Source: Balneola sp.
GTDB lineage: Bacteria > Bacteroidota > Rhodothermia > Balneolales > Balneolaceae
Direction: 5' to 3'
Assembly (NCBI GenBank): GCA_017643645.1
Contig: JAEPNB010000001.1
Span: forward strand, 186,001 to 250,000
DNA: 64,000 nucleotides
Each line of letters begins with the position of its first letter. Positions within the stretch are counted from its first letter, which is position 1. The notes beneath the pieces were generated by a model. The model was not told the origin of the DNA. It did no database searches and saw only the letters and a list, made by a program, of their open reading frames with translations. The position numbers were made by a program, and so were the translations under genes. Of this stretch, positions 44,996 through 55,483 are shown piece by piece.

Positions 44996-45573
44996 TATTT
45001 AAAGTACTCCGGTTCATTACCGCTTTTCCATTTTATATTACATCCCATACTCGGTATTTGTGGTTCAAAATTCTCCTCTCCTTCTATCAATGAATTTGCA
45101 GCAGCTCTCATGTCATTTCCTGATACAGGCTTTCCATTTCCGGGTCTGCTATCATCAAACTGACCTCGATAAAATAATTTCAGATCTTTATCAAACAGAA
45201 AGAAATCCGGAGTACAGGCAGCTTTATAAGCTTTTGCCACTTCCTGAGTTTCATCATACAAATAAGGAAAAGGAAAATTGTGTTTCTCAGAAAGTTCTTT
45301 CATTAATTCCGGAGAATCCTGAGGATAATTTTCTACATCGTTTGAGCTTATCGCGATGCACTCGATTCCTTTTTGTTTATAGTCATTAACAAACTCTACC
45401 AGACCTTCATTTAAGTGTTTAACATAGGGGCAGTGATTACAAATAAACATCACCAATACGCCTTTATCGAACTGGAGATCATTTAAAGAAACTTTACTTC
45501 CATCCGTATCCGGCAGTTCAAAAGATGGTGCTTTAGTTCCAATTTCCAACATTGTTGACAAAGTAGCTGACAT
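44995..45573 (-). CDS. Thioredoxin-fold (AhpC/TSA-like) redoxin
   Basis: A 192-residue protein. PSFELPDTDGSKVSLNDL (about 11-28) opens the AhpC/TSA/redoxin domain; the catalytic motif is CNHCPYVKHLNEGL (CxxC, about 46-49). CTPDFFLFDKDLKLFYRGQFDDSR follows, typical of thiol-disulfide or peroxidase-like thioredoxins of Bacteroidota. It is the first gene of the redoxin-pdxH-trmB operon and diverges from the gene at 45617 across a 43-base gap. The exact substrate is not predictable. Confidence 0.8.
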   Translation of the reverse strand: MSATLSTMLEIGTKAPSFELPDTDGSKVSLNDLQFDKGVLVMFICNHCPYVKHLNEGLVEFVNDYKQKGIECIAISSNDVENYPQDSPELMKELSEKHNFPFPYLYDETQEVAKAYKAACTPDFFLFDKDLKLFYRGQFDDSRPGNGKPVSGNDMRAAANSLIEGEENFEPQIPSMGCNIKWKSGNEPEYFK

Positions 45574-45616
45574 GTTATTAAATCCTTAATTACCTTTGTT
45601 AAAATTATAGACTACG

Positions 45617-46018
45617 ATGAAGCCTACTACTAAGATATTAAATGATAGAGACAAAATTTTGTTTGAGAAAGCACTCAAATTCTATTTTTTTGCTCGCCAA
45701 GTAGATGTTAAGAAACTTTCAAAAGACGTTGGGGAACGATTACACTATACAGGTTCTGTCGCTTATTCTCTGGTCATTACCTGTGCCAAAACCGGATCAC
45801 TAAAGATCGAATACATGGATTTTCTGAATCAGGAATTAAAAACCATGCTTTCATCTGACGAAAAGATCTATCAACCTCTTCAAATCAAGCCCTCAGAAAT
45901 TGACGATATCGAGTTAATGAAAGAGACTAAGATTTCATTTTTCGATGAAGATGAACAGGCAGACTCAGAGTTATTATACTATCCCACACAAAATGTACTT
46001 GAATTAAAAAAACTATAG
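45617..46018 (+). CDS. Conserved-looking protein of unknown function
   Basis: I do not recognise this 133-residue protein. It starts with ATG after a short AT-rich leader and has a balanced, mostly charged composition without signal peptide or membrane helix. Features are a Tyr/Phe-rich start (KALKFYFFARQVDVKKL) and an acidic C-terminal half (FDEDEQADSELLYYPTQ). No catalytic motif stands out. It shares a divergent promoter gap with the redoxin-pdxH-trmB operon. The reading frame is intact and its codon use seems like that of its neighbours. Confidence 0.6.
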   Translation: MKPTTKILNDRDKILFEKALKFYFFARQVDVKKLSKDVGERLHYTGSVAYSLVITCAKTGSLKIEYMDFLNQELKTMLSSDEKIYQPLQIKPSEIDDIELMKETKISFFDEDEQADSELLYYPTQNVLELKKL

Positions 46019-46022
46019 ACAT

Positions 46023-46102
46023 AAAAAAACCCGATATCCTTGTTCTTATGAAAAGATGGCTACTATGTTTAAAAAGCTACTCTCTGTAGTCAGGATACCG
46101 GG
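46023..46102 (-). ncRNA. Structured segment ending in a U-tract on the minus strand (terminator or small RNA)
   Basis: An 11-bp outer stem (46092-46102 with 46030-46040, one mismatch) closes a 51-base interior that can form CTAC/GTAG hairpins in two alternative ways. On the minus strand the structure is followed by seven T residues. It stands 67 bases beyond the stop of the radical SAM gene and next to the convergent gene at 45617. It may simply be an unusually large terminator; a separate small RNA is possible. No known RNA family was recognised. Confidence 0.45.
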
Positions 46103-46168
46103 AAGCTACATTTAATTAGACGACGCAAAAGCTGTAAAGTTTCTAATTCTATACACTTTTATTGCTAA

Positions 46169-47230
46169 TTATGTAAATAGTTGCAATTGCTTGCCTGAGT
46201 TCCTGATAAAGTGCTCAGTAGTTAGCTTGGTATGATCATTGTTCAATCCCAATCTTTTGGTTTGTACTTTAAAAAGATCTCTTATTTGTTCCGCAAAATT
46301 ACCTTCACCTCTCATTCTTTTTCCAAATTCAGCTTCGTACAGCTTTCCTCCTCTCATATCTTTAATCTTATTTAAAACCTTATCCTTTCTGTCCGGAAAG
46401 TTTTGCTGTAGCCATTCTTCGAATAAATCCTTCACTTTAAATGGTAACCTTACAATAATAAAACTAGCTCTTGTGGCACCTGCATCCGTCGCTGATTTTA
46501 AAATATCAACGCATTCATGATCTGTTAATCCCGGAATTATCGGAGCAACATTAACACCTACCGGAATTCCTGCATTGGCTAGCTTTTCAATTACTTTCAG
46601 TCTTCTGTAAGGTCGAGACGTTCTTGGTTCCATGACTTCTGTAATTTTGTTATCTAATGAAGTCACTGATATAGTCGTACTCACACAATTAAACTCATTC
46701 AGTTCTTTCAATAAGTCTATATCTCTGGTTATAAGATGATTTTTTGTAATGATACCTACAGGATTTCTAAACTCAGCTAATACTTCCAGGCACTTTCTGG
46801 TGAGTAAAAGTTTACGTTCAATTGGTTGGTAACAATCCGTTATACCACTCATTGCTATAACCTGAGGTTTCCATTTTGGCGATTGAAATGTTTTCTTCAA
46901 AAGCTCAGGGGCTTTGTATTTAACCATGATTTTTGTTTCAAAATCCAGTCCCACTGAAAAACCTAAATACTCATGAAAGGGACGTGCATAACAATAAATA
47001 CAACCATGCTCACAGCCTCTGTAAACATTTAATCCGGCATTGAAAGGTATATCCGGACTTTTGTTATATGAAATGATCTCCTTTGTGTGATCTGTAAAGA
47101 GTTTTGTTTTAGGATTTGGCTTTTCACCTGTCTCTTCGTCCAGATTATAATCAATATAATTTCCTTCAAATCTGTTGATCGGATTATCTGAAGAACCTCT
47201 TCCCTTTATTCTCTGATGTAGTTCATCCAT
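46169..47230 (-). CDS. Radical SAM protein of the PA0069 (SplB-related) family
   Basis: A 353-residue radical SAM enzyme. The iron-sulfur motif is CEHGCIYC (in NVYRGCEHGCIYCYARPFHEYLG, about 73-80), followed by TKIMVKYKAPELL, AMSGITDCYQPIERKLLLTR and VNVAPIIPGLTDHE. This order matches the PA0069/Rv2578c-type family, related to spore photoproduct lyase but of unsettled function. ATG at 47230 is chosen because it gives MDELHQRIKGRGSSDNP; two further ATGs upstream (to 47251) are possible since no clear ribosome-binding site is present. Confidence 0.88.
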   Translation of the reverse strand: MDELHQRIKGRGSSDNPINRFEGNYIDYNLDEETGEKPNPKTKLFTDHTKEIISYNKSPDIPFNAGLNVYRGCEHGCIYCYARPFHEYLGFSVGLDFETKIMVKYKAPELLKKTFQSPKWKPQVIAMSGITDCYQPIERKLLLTRKCLEVLAEFRNPVGIITKNHLITRDIDLLKELNEFNCVSTTISVTSLDNKITEVMEPRTSRPYRRLKVIEKLANAGIPVGVNVAPIIPGLTDHECVDILKSATDAGATRASFIIVRLPFKVKDLFEEWLQQNFPDRKDKVLNKIKDMRGGKLYEAEFGKRMRGEGNFAEQIRDLFKVQTKRLGLNNDHTKLTTEHFIRNSGKQLQLFT

Positions 47231-47282
47231 ATTTACACATGTTTTATACATATAATATATGTGTTTAATGAATAACTACAAA

Positions 47283-47312
47283 AAAAAGCTCCCGGGTTAC
47301 AGGAGCTTTTTA
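47283..47312. terminator. Bidirectional Rho-independent terminator
   Basis: AAAAAGCTCC pairs with GGAGCTTTTT around a 10-base loop. T-runs exist on both strands. It lies 21 bases after the stop of the unknown lipoprotein gene (47333, minus) and 32 bases upstream of the longest possible radical SAM start. Confidence 0.85.
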
Positions 47313-47332
47313 AAATTGCTTCTTTTTTACTG

Positions 47333-48130
47333 TTAGTCAGTACAAGGAGTGTCTTCCAGATTTTCATCCCAGCAAGACTTTATCCCTTCATTATAGCTGG
47401 GAGAAATAATAAATCCGACTTTTGTGTCAGAATTAAATTCTATTGTTGTGACGTTTCCATTTGAACCATCTACATAAACAATTGTTTTTAAGGTACCATC
47501 AAAATCATAGTCTATTTCTGAACCTTTATTTCCATTTCTGTCACTCAGTACTGAAAAATCCAGATCAATACTTCCGTCATTATCTATATCCCATTCAATT
47601 TCTGAAACAGGCTCATCTTCCTGAGCATCATAATAAGTCCATTCACCTTCTGTTCCGTCATATTCCGCTTCACCTGAAAACAATAGAAAGTTATTCAAGG
47701 GAGGGTCAGTGGCTGATGTAGTTACGAAAAAATTCCACTCAACATTGTCTTCGGAATCTACTTCAGCAGTTAGCAAAACTGAAAATTCATCGTCTTCATT
47801 TTGAGCGGTATACATCCATTGATATTCTCCTTCTGCTACAACTTCAGGATCCTGATTTTGAACAGCTGAAATCAAAACCTTTGGAATGATCAGGTTTGCA
47901 TCAACAATCAGCTTTGCAACTCCTGCTCTGAAAAGTGCGGCATTAAAATTAGAACCGGCTTTTAGTTTAGAATTACTATTATTGTTGAAATCCGACAAGT
48001 CTATTGCCATAGTTTTTGCAGAGGGTATCTCAGGCGTGATTTCATTTGTATTGTTGGAATCACTACATGATATAAAAACAGCCATAATCAGTATTATAGC
48101 TGTTAAGGATTTAAAGCTTTGAAATTTCAT
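47333..48130 (-). CDS. Lipoprotein of unknown function with repeated acidic strands
   Basis: A 265-residue lipoprotein: leader MKFQSFKSLTAIILIMAVFIS and lipobox cysteine about 22 (ISC). I recognise no family. The body contains Asp/Asn-rich segments such as EIEWDIDNDGSIDLDFSV and SEIDYDFDGTLKTIVYVDGSNGN, with a beta-strand rhythm, perhaps calcium-binding. A CWDENLEDTPC near the C-terminus could form a disulfide. It is 61 bases after the amidohydrolase gene on the same strand. Confidence 0.6.
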   Translation of the reverse strand: MKFQSFKSLTAIILIMAVFISCSDSNNTNEITPEIPSAKTMAIDLSDFNNNSNSKLKAGSNFNAALFRAGVAKLIVDANLIIPKVLISAVQNQDPEVVAEGEYQWMYTAQNEDDEFSVLLTAEVDSEDNVEWNFFVTTSATDPPLNNFLLFSGEAEYDGTEGEWTYYDAQEDEPVSEIEWDIDNDGSIDLDFSVLSDRNGNKGSEIDYDFDGTLKTIVYVDGSNGNVTTIEFNSDTKVGFIISPSYNEGIKSCWDENLEDTPCTD

Positions 48131-48191
48131 TTCAGGTCTTTTAATTCAAGTTTCTTACTTAAATCTACAGACCTGATATTTGTTCCAAATT

Positions 48192-49853
48192 CTATTTATC
48201 TGCAGAGTATACTTTTTCGCCTGCAACCCAGGTTTCCAGGACTTTTATCTCCCAAATATCACTTGCCGGAATTGAAAAATAATCCTGATCAATCAAAATA
48301 AAATCGGCCCATTTCCCTTCTTCAATTGATCCCAGAACATCTTCCTGATGCCCTGCATAAGCTGCATCAAGAGTAAAGGCACGAAGTGCTTCTTCCCTGG
48401 TTAACGATTCGTTTGGATACCAACCGCCTTCAGGATTTCCACTATGGTCCATCCTTGTAACGGCTGAGTACAATCCAAAAAATGGATTGGAATGCTCAAC
48501 CGGAAAATCAGAACCGGCTGCTACTTTAGTTCCCTGCTCTAAAAATGTTTTCCAGGCATAACCACCTTTAATTCTCTGCGGCCCTACTCTATCTTCAGCC
48601 ATATTCATATCACTCGTTGCATGTGTTGGTTGCATAGAAGCTATGATATCCAATTCTTTAAATCTTGGAATGTCATCCAAAGCAACTATTTGAGCATGTT
48701 CCACTCTGTTTCTCAGTCCCTGATCTCCATGTTCATTTTGAGCTTTTTCAAGAGCATCTAGAACTTGTCTGTTTCCCGCATCACCAATAGCATGTATGTT
48801 TGCCTGAAATCCTTTACCAACTACTTTTGATACAGCGGCATCCATTTCTTCCTGATCCATGAACAAGAGACCAAAGTTCCCCGGATCATCAGAATATGGC
48901 TGTAACATAGCAGCTCCTCTACTCCCCAAAGCACCATCGGAATATAATTTAACACTTCTCAAAGCAAGCATATCATCTGAGTATGAATCAACCGGTCCAT
49001 TTTTAGAAAGCTCATCAAATGTTTTTCCTGAACCGGATATCATACCGTAGATTCTTGTTTTTGCCTTTCTCTGGTCTGCAAATTCTTTATATAAATTCCA
49101 GGCTTTAACTCCTACTCCTGCATCATGAACCGATGTTATTCCCATTTTTGCCATTTGGGCATACGCTTTTTCTAATGCCAGTTTTTGTTCTTTTTCAGTC
49201 GGAGCAGGAATTTCGGATTCTACAAAGCCTTGTGCAGCATCTATAAATACACCTGTAGCTTTCCCACTACCATCTCTTATTACTTTACCACCCTGTGGAT
49301 CTGGCGTATCCTTACTGATGCCTGCCATTCTTAATGCCATACTATTTCCCCATCCTGCATGCCCGTCAACTCTGCTCAACCAAACCGGACGATCAGAAAT
49401 GACCTTATCAATATCTTCGGCTGTTGGAAATTCATTTTCCTCCCATAGGGTTTGATTCCAACCCCTTCCTTGTATCCATTCCAGATCCGGATTTGCTTCC
49501 GCATAATTTTTAAGCGTGTCGAGGGTAGCTTCAAGAGAGTTAATGCCCATAAGGTTTACATTTAGTTGCTGGAACCCTAATCCCATTACATGCCCGTGAG
49601 CATCGATCAAACCCGGTAACAAAGTTTTGCCTTCACCGTCAATAATTTGAGAATTAGGATACCTTTCTGCAAGTGAAACGCTACTGATTTCCAGAAACTT
49701 ACCGTTTTTTATCGCAACGGATTTAAATTCAACCAGATCTTCACCGATAATGGTATAACCGTTAACGTTTTCGATTAATGTTGTGTCTTTTTTCGGGCTA
49801 CAAGCAAGTATTATTGTAGCTATAGTTATCAATAGTATTTGTGTATACTTCAT
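48192..49853 (-). CDS. Exported amidohydrolase (YtcJ-like, amidohydrolase_3)
   Basis: A 553-residue lipoprotein-type metal-dependent hydrolase (leader ending LAC about residue 18). The metal site contains DAHGHVMGLG (about 84-93) and later HDAG, HAIGDAGNRQVLDAL and HAQIVALDDIP; ends with DFILIDQDYF and AGEKVYS. YtcJ-like enzymes hydrolyse amides or related bonds; substrate unknown. Its single-copy position between a lipoprotein and a histidine kinase gives no strong clue. The 108-base divergent gap holds no motif I can name. Confidence 0.85.
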   Translation of the reverse strand: MKYTQILLITIATIILACSPKKDTTLIENVNGYTIIGEDLVEFKSVAIKNGKFLEISSVSLAERYPNSQIIDGEGKTLLPGLIDAHGHVMGLGFQQLNVNLMGINSLEATLDTLKNYAEANPDLEWIQGRGWNQTLWEENEFPTAEDIDKVISDRPVWLSRVDGHAGWGNSMALRMAGISKDTPDPQGGKVIRDGSGKATGVFIDAAQGFVESEIPAPTEKEQKLALEKAYAQMAKMGITSVHDAGVGVKAWNLYKEFADQRKAKTRIYGMISGSGKTFDELSKNGPVDSYSDDMLALRSVKLYSDGALGSRGAAMLQPYSDDPGNFGLLFMDQEEMDAAVSKVVGKGFQANIHAIGDAGNRQVLDALEKAQNEHGDQGLRNRVEHAQIVALDDIPRFKELDIIASMQPTHATSDMNMAEDRVGPQRIKGGYAWKTFLEQGTKVAAGSDFPVEHSNPFFGLYSAVTRMDHSGNPEGGWYPNESLTREEALRAFTLDAAYAGHQEDVLGSIEEGKWADFILIDQDYFSIPASDIWEIKVLETWVAGEKVYSADK

Positions 49854-49961
49854 ATGAGTTTTTATTAAAATATTTATCGTAATATAGGTATTGACATCCG
49901 TTTACTTAAATCAAATTTAAAGCTTTTACAATAGCACACTGGTGCTGAAATTTACGTCTGC

Positions 49962-51971
49962 ATGAATTTTATCTGTATAAGATCCTTTCTATTTCTTTTT
50001 TATTTCATACTCAGTTCATTTACGATAAAATCTCACGGCCAACCACGTTCTATAGATAATGTTGACAGTTTAAAAGCAGAGTACAAGAAACAAAAACCGT
50101 CGAAGCAAGCTGAATCAATCATTCAAATTCTTGAATACTATCAGAATATTGACGTAGACAGCTCTGTGTTATACGCTAATCGGCTTTTAGAATTATCCGA
50201 TTCTCTTAAATATGAGGATGGTATACTTGCCGGAAATACAAGTTTGATCAATGCTGACTTCATCAAAGGTGCCTATTTTGAAGGCATTCAAAGAGCACTT
50301 CCTTTTTTAAACCAACAATTTGACAATGAAGGCTACCATCATGCCAATCTGTATTTAGTAACAGGAAACTGTTACGGCTCGCTTGGGCTCTATAAAACCG
50401 GGGTAGAATACTATTTAAAAGCCCGTAAAATTTTCAGTGAGTTAGAAGAAGAAGATAAACTGAATAAAATTTCTAATAACCTGGGTGCTCTGTATATACG
50501 TTTGGAAAACTTTGAATCTGCTCTTGAGGTCTTCAATAATATGAATATCTCAGCCGGCGATAAAGCACTTAAAGTTACTTCTAAAGTAAATTTTGGCTTC
50601 ATTTATTTGGGGCTGAATGATTTTAAAAAAGCTGAAAGCAATTTCCTTGATGTACTTGATTTCGGAGATGACGCTATTGAAGTACGTGCTAAAGCTATTT
50701 CAAGTTTTAAACTTGGAGATCTTTATACACAGGAAAAAAAATATCAAAAAGCTTTATACCATTTCAACAAGTCTTTAGATTTTTTCTCTCTGCTTGAAAA
50801 TGAAGCTCAAACGATGAATCCGCTTAACGGTATTGCAAAAATTCATTTTTTATCGGGAGACATACCTACAGCTCTAACCGTAGCATTACGATCTGAGGAA
50901 ATTGGGGAAAAAACTCAGACTCTTTCTGAATTAGACACCGTCGTTAGTCTTTTAGCCGAAATATACAAAGCACAGGGCAACTATAAGAAAGCATATGAGT
51001 ATTCAGTCAAAAATCTTGCTTTAAGTGACAGTTTAAACATAAGTCAAAGAAATCAGGAAGTTCAGGTTTTGGAAGCTGAATATAATTTTGAACGCAGAGA
51101 AGAGGAACTAAAGCGTGCTCAGAATATTAAATTCAGGAATCAAAAATTGGTTCTAGGAGGAGTTAGTTCATTCCTTTTTGTCAGTCTTATTTTCATATTT
51201 GTGTTTTACAGGAGTAAAAAAAATAAAGAAAAAGCCAATCAGAGACTTGAGAGACTGAATCTTGATCTGGAAGAAACAAACAAAATCAAAAATCAGCTCT
51301 TCTCTATCATAGCCCATGATTTAAGAAATCCATTAAGTTCGCTATATGGCTTAGTTACTTTACTAGAAATGAAAGCTGCTGATAAACACGAATTGGACAA
51401 ATTGATTCCTGAACTAGTTTCTCAATTTAAACATACTTCCACTCTACTAAATAACCTTTTAAACTGGTCTAAAAGCCAAATGCAGGGCTACAAAATAACC
51501 CCGATAAAGTTTGATATCCATGATGTTTTTATAAAGAATGTCGAGCTACTGTCTAAGAGGTTTCATGAGAAAGAAATTTCAGTCGATATGCCCACCGGAA
51601 ATTCACAAGATGTATTTGCTGACCGGAATATGATTGATGTAGTAGTTCTCAATATTTTATCAAATGCACTAAAGTACTGTGACAAAGGAGATACCGTTTC
51701 TGTTAATACGAAATCAGAACCGGGTTTTTTAATCATTTCAATAAAAGATACCGGTATGGGAATTCCTAAAGATAAAATCAGGCTTCTTTTTACTAGTTCA
51801 TTTTACTCTACTAACGGAACAAGAAATGAAGCCGGAACAGGTTTAGGGTTAATGCTTTGTAAAGAGTTTATTGAAAAGAATGGCGGTAAAATTTGGGTCG
51901 AAAGTAAATTTTCTCAAGGCGCTACTTTTTATTTCAAACTTCCTGTTTATGATTTCAAAAATGATGGGTAA
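49962..51971 (+). CDS. Two-component sensor histidine kinase with TPR sensor part
   Basis: A 669-residue kinase. An N-terminal signal/anchor segment (about 5-25) leads into a TPR domain (repeats such as GLYKTGVEYYLKARKIFSEL and QKALYHFNKSLDFFSLL, about 60-350). A transmembrane helix (LVLGGVSSFLFVSLIFIFVF, about 395-414) and a coiled coil follow. The HisKA motif is IIAHDLRNPLSSLYG (His about 449), then N box VVLNILSNALKYCDKG, G1 DTGMGIPKDKI and G2 GTGLGLMLCKEF. No receiver domain is fused and no response regulator is adjacent, so it is an orphan kinase. Its 3' end overlaps the convergent NUDIX gene by 25 bases. Confidence 0.9.
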   Translation: MNFICIRSFLFLFYFILSSFTIKSHGQPRSIDNVDSLKAEYKKQKPSKQAESIIQILEYYQNIDVDSSVLYANRLLELSDSLKYEDGILAGNTSLINADFIKGAYFEGIQRALPFLNQQFDNEGYHHANLYLVTGNCYGSLGLYKTGVEYYLKARKIFSELEEEDKLNKISNNLGALYIRLENFESALEVFNNMNISAGDKALKVTSKVNFGFIYLGLNDFKKAESNFLDVLDFGDDAIEVRAKAISSFKLGDLYTQEKKYQKALYHFNKSLDFFSLLENEAQTMNPLNGIAKIHFLSGDIPTALTVALRSEEIGEKTQTLSELDTVVSLLAEIYKAQGNYKKAYEYSVKNLALSDSLNISQRNQEVQVLEAEYNFERREEELKRAQNIKFRNQKLVLGGVSSFLFVSLIFIFVFYRSKKNKEKANQRLERLNLDLEETNKIKNQLFSIIAHDLRNPLSSLYGLVTLLEMKAADKHELDKLIPELVSQFKHTSTLLNNLLNWSKSQMQGYKITPIKFDIHDVFIKNVELLSKRFHEKEISVDMPTGNSQDVFADRNMIDVVVLNILSNALKYCDKGDTVSVNTKSEPGFLIISIKDTGMGIPKDKIRLLFTSSFYSTNGTRNEAGTGLGLMLCKEFIEKNGGKIWVESKFSQGATFYFKLPVYDFKNDG

Positions 51972-52393
51972 TCAATCCAAAATTCTTTTTTCAAGTATTC
52001 AGGTTGCACATTTAAACCAATAATCTCATCTTTTCTCATAAATGATAATGCCTTTAGAATCTGATTTTTTTCATTGTGCTCCGGGTCACTACCCAGTTTT
52101 AAATTTCCGGATTCATAATTAACCAAAAAGAAAAACTCGATAGCATGAAATCTGTCTTGGATGATTTCATTAATATGAGCCAACTTATTTACAGAAATAG
52201 TCAGCCCTGTTTCCTCAAAAAACTCTCTTTTAAGTGCTGCTTCCAGAGTCTCTCCAAATTTAACCCCTCCTCCCGGAGGAGTCCAGATAAGCTCATTTGA
52301 TATTGGAGACAACAATTGAGCCAAAAGTATGCACTCATTTTTAATGAGTATTCCACAACTACGTACTCTGGTCTTATCCTTGTAATCTGACAA
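51947..52393 (-). CDS. NUDIX hydrolase
   Basis: A 148-residue pyrophosphohydrolase. The Nudix box spans GGVKFGETLEAALKREFFEETGL (about 42-64 by position), giving the G-x5-E-x7-REUxEExGU consensus. The N-terminal strand RVRSCGILIKNECILLAQ precedes it. It is one base downstream of pyrG and may be co-transcribed, so a role in nucleotide housekeeping is plausible but the substrate is not known. It overlaps the convergent histidine-kinase gene by 25 bases. Confidence 0.9.
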   Translation of the reverse strand: MSDYKDKTRVRSCGILIKNECILLAQLLSPISNELIWTPPGGGVKFGETLEAALKREFFEETGLTISVNKLAHINEIIQDRFHAIEFFFLVNYESGNLKLGSDPEHNEKNQILKALSFMRKDEIIGLNVQPEYLKKEFWIDYPSFLKS

Positions 52394-52394
52394 G

Positions 52395-54101
<1,707 letters not shown>

Positions 54102-54135
54102 CTATTCAATGCAACTTTGAAAGTTATTTAATTTA

Positions 54136-54909
54136 TCAGCAATTTTTTTTGATCATGTCTTTAACTACGACGTTCAATACATCCGGTTTGTCCGTAAAGA
54201 TACCTTTTGCACCTGATTCAATAATGGATTTCATGAGTTTTTCATCATTAACGGTATATACCAGAAAAGGAATTTTATGGTCGTTCAGCTGTTTTATCCA
54301 ACCAGCAGTTAATTCTTTCTTATTCAGGTTAAAAGCATCAATATTATAATCTCCGGCAAGTGTCACCGGGGTTCTGCCTTTCGATTGCCTGTGTTCATAC
54401 AGCATTGCCACTTTCACTGTATGTTTACTTTTCTTTACTCTTTCCAATACTCTATAATCAAAACTGGAAATTAACACTTTGTCTTCCATTTCCAGTTCGC
54501 CAACTAATGTTAATACCAAATCCACAACTCCTGACTCTTCAATATCAGTAACCGCTTCAGATTTTATTTCTATATTTACTTTTACTTTATCTTTTGAATA
54601 CTCGAGAACCTCTCTTAATGTAGAAATTCTTTCGTTTTTGAATTTTGGATGAAACCATGAACCCGCATCAAGTTTTTTCAGTTCGGAAATAGTATGATCT
54701 GCCACTAAACCTGACCCGTTGGTTTTACGATCTAACTTTTCATCATGAAAAACTACTGGCACATTATCTTTTGACATCAATACATCTAACTCAATCATAT
54801 CTGCATTCATGTCTACAGCTGCCCTAAAAGCGGACATTGTGTTTTCCGGGAAATAAGCACTGGCTCCTCTGTGTGCTATCACAAAAAACTTTTTCTGAGA
54901 AAAGTTCAT
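54136..54909 (-). CDS. Glycerophosphodiester phosphodiesterase
   Basis: A 257-residue GDPD-family enzyme hydrolysing glycerophosphodiesters to glycerol 3-phosphate and an alcohol. Signatures: IAHRGASAYFPENTMSAFRAAVDMNADMIELDVLMSKD (about 11-48 by position), with the catalytic His-Arg-Glu pattern and VVFHDEKLDRKTNG (second His about 54-67). No signal peptide, so cytosolic, like UgpQ. The last residues (FTDKPDVL) close the TIM barrel. Confidence 0.92.
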   Translation of the reverse strand: MNFSQKKFFVIAHRGASAYFPENTMSAFRAAVDMNADMIELDVLMSKDNVPVVFHDEKLDRKTNGSGLVADHTISELKKLDAGSWFHPKFKNERISTLREVLEYSKDKVKVNIEIKSEAVTDIEESGVVDLVLTLVGELEMEDKVLISSFDYRVLERVKKSKHTVKVAMLYEHRQSKGRTPVTLAGDYNIDAFNLNKKELTAGWIKQLNDHKIPFLVYTVNDEKLMKSIIESGAKGIFTDKPDVLNVVVKDMIKKNC

Positions 54910-55062
54910 AGTTTAAAGGTTCGTATAGATTCTATTAGTAAAACTCGTCAGATAGATGCTTCTGACTTTTGAAATCAAACAAAATGAGTAACCACAGTAA
55001 AGCCATTCCGATTTTCTATATCAGATAAATATTAAATAAGTAATAAAGTTTAATTCAAAAAA

Positions 55063-55416
55063 TTAATTTTGAAACGTTATTACGCGCTTTATTGCCTTAT
55101 TAATTAATGAATTAAAACTTTGGGAATTAGAAAATACAGAATAAGAAAATGCCAGTCCTGATATAATTGATATGCAACCAAATACACTCAAAATTGTACC
55201 CAGCCAAATTGGGGTAATCAGCTCCAGTATTGAAACTGTAACTACCAGAGTACCCAACAAAATCTGGATGAATGCAGAAAGAATTTGCACACCATTAACA
55301 GGAGTCAGTTCATTATGAGTTGGAAATGATCTGAACTGTTTATTTTTCTTTAGTTCTAATTTATAATCAGAACTCTTTCCCAGTAAAGAATTCATCTCTT
55401 TTTCTTCTTTGTTCAT
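55063..55416 (-). CDS. Small two-helix membrane protein of unknown function
   Basis: A 117-residue protein. A charged N-terminal part (MNKEEKEMNSLLGKSSD) is followed by two hydrophobic helices (about 44-63 and 70-92) and a short basic end. No family is recognised. It diverges from rlmB across a 67-base gap. The segment upstream on the minus strand lacks an obvious promoter. Confidence 0.55.
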   Translation of the reverse strand: MNKEEKEMNSLLGKSSDYKLELKKNKQFRSFPTHNELTPVNGVQILSAFIQILLGTLVVTVSILELITPIWLGTILSVFGCISIISGLAFSYSVFSNSQSFNSLINKAIKRVITFQN

Positions 55417-55483
55417 GTCCTTACCTTTTACTAACCACTATATTTCAATAATCTAATAAATCAGCGTAAACAAAAAAATAAAA

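Noticed and set aside
46019-46168. SRP, 6S, tmRNA or known riboswitch
   Set aside because: The conserved core segments of those RNAs (for example the GGAAG-type SRP loop) are not visible; only a structured element is reported.
55054-55073. AT-rich palindrome across the end of the small membrane gene
   Set aside because: Only A/T pairs apart from one G-C; too weak to be called a terminator.
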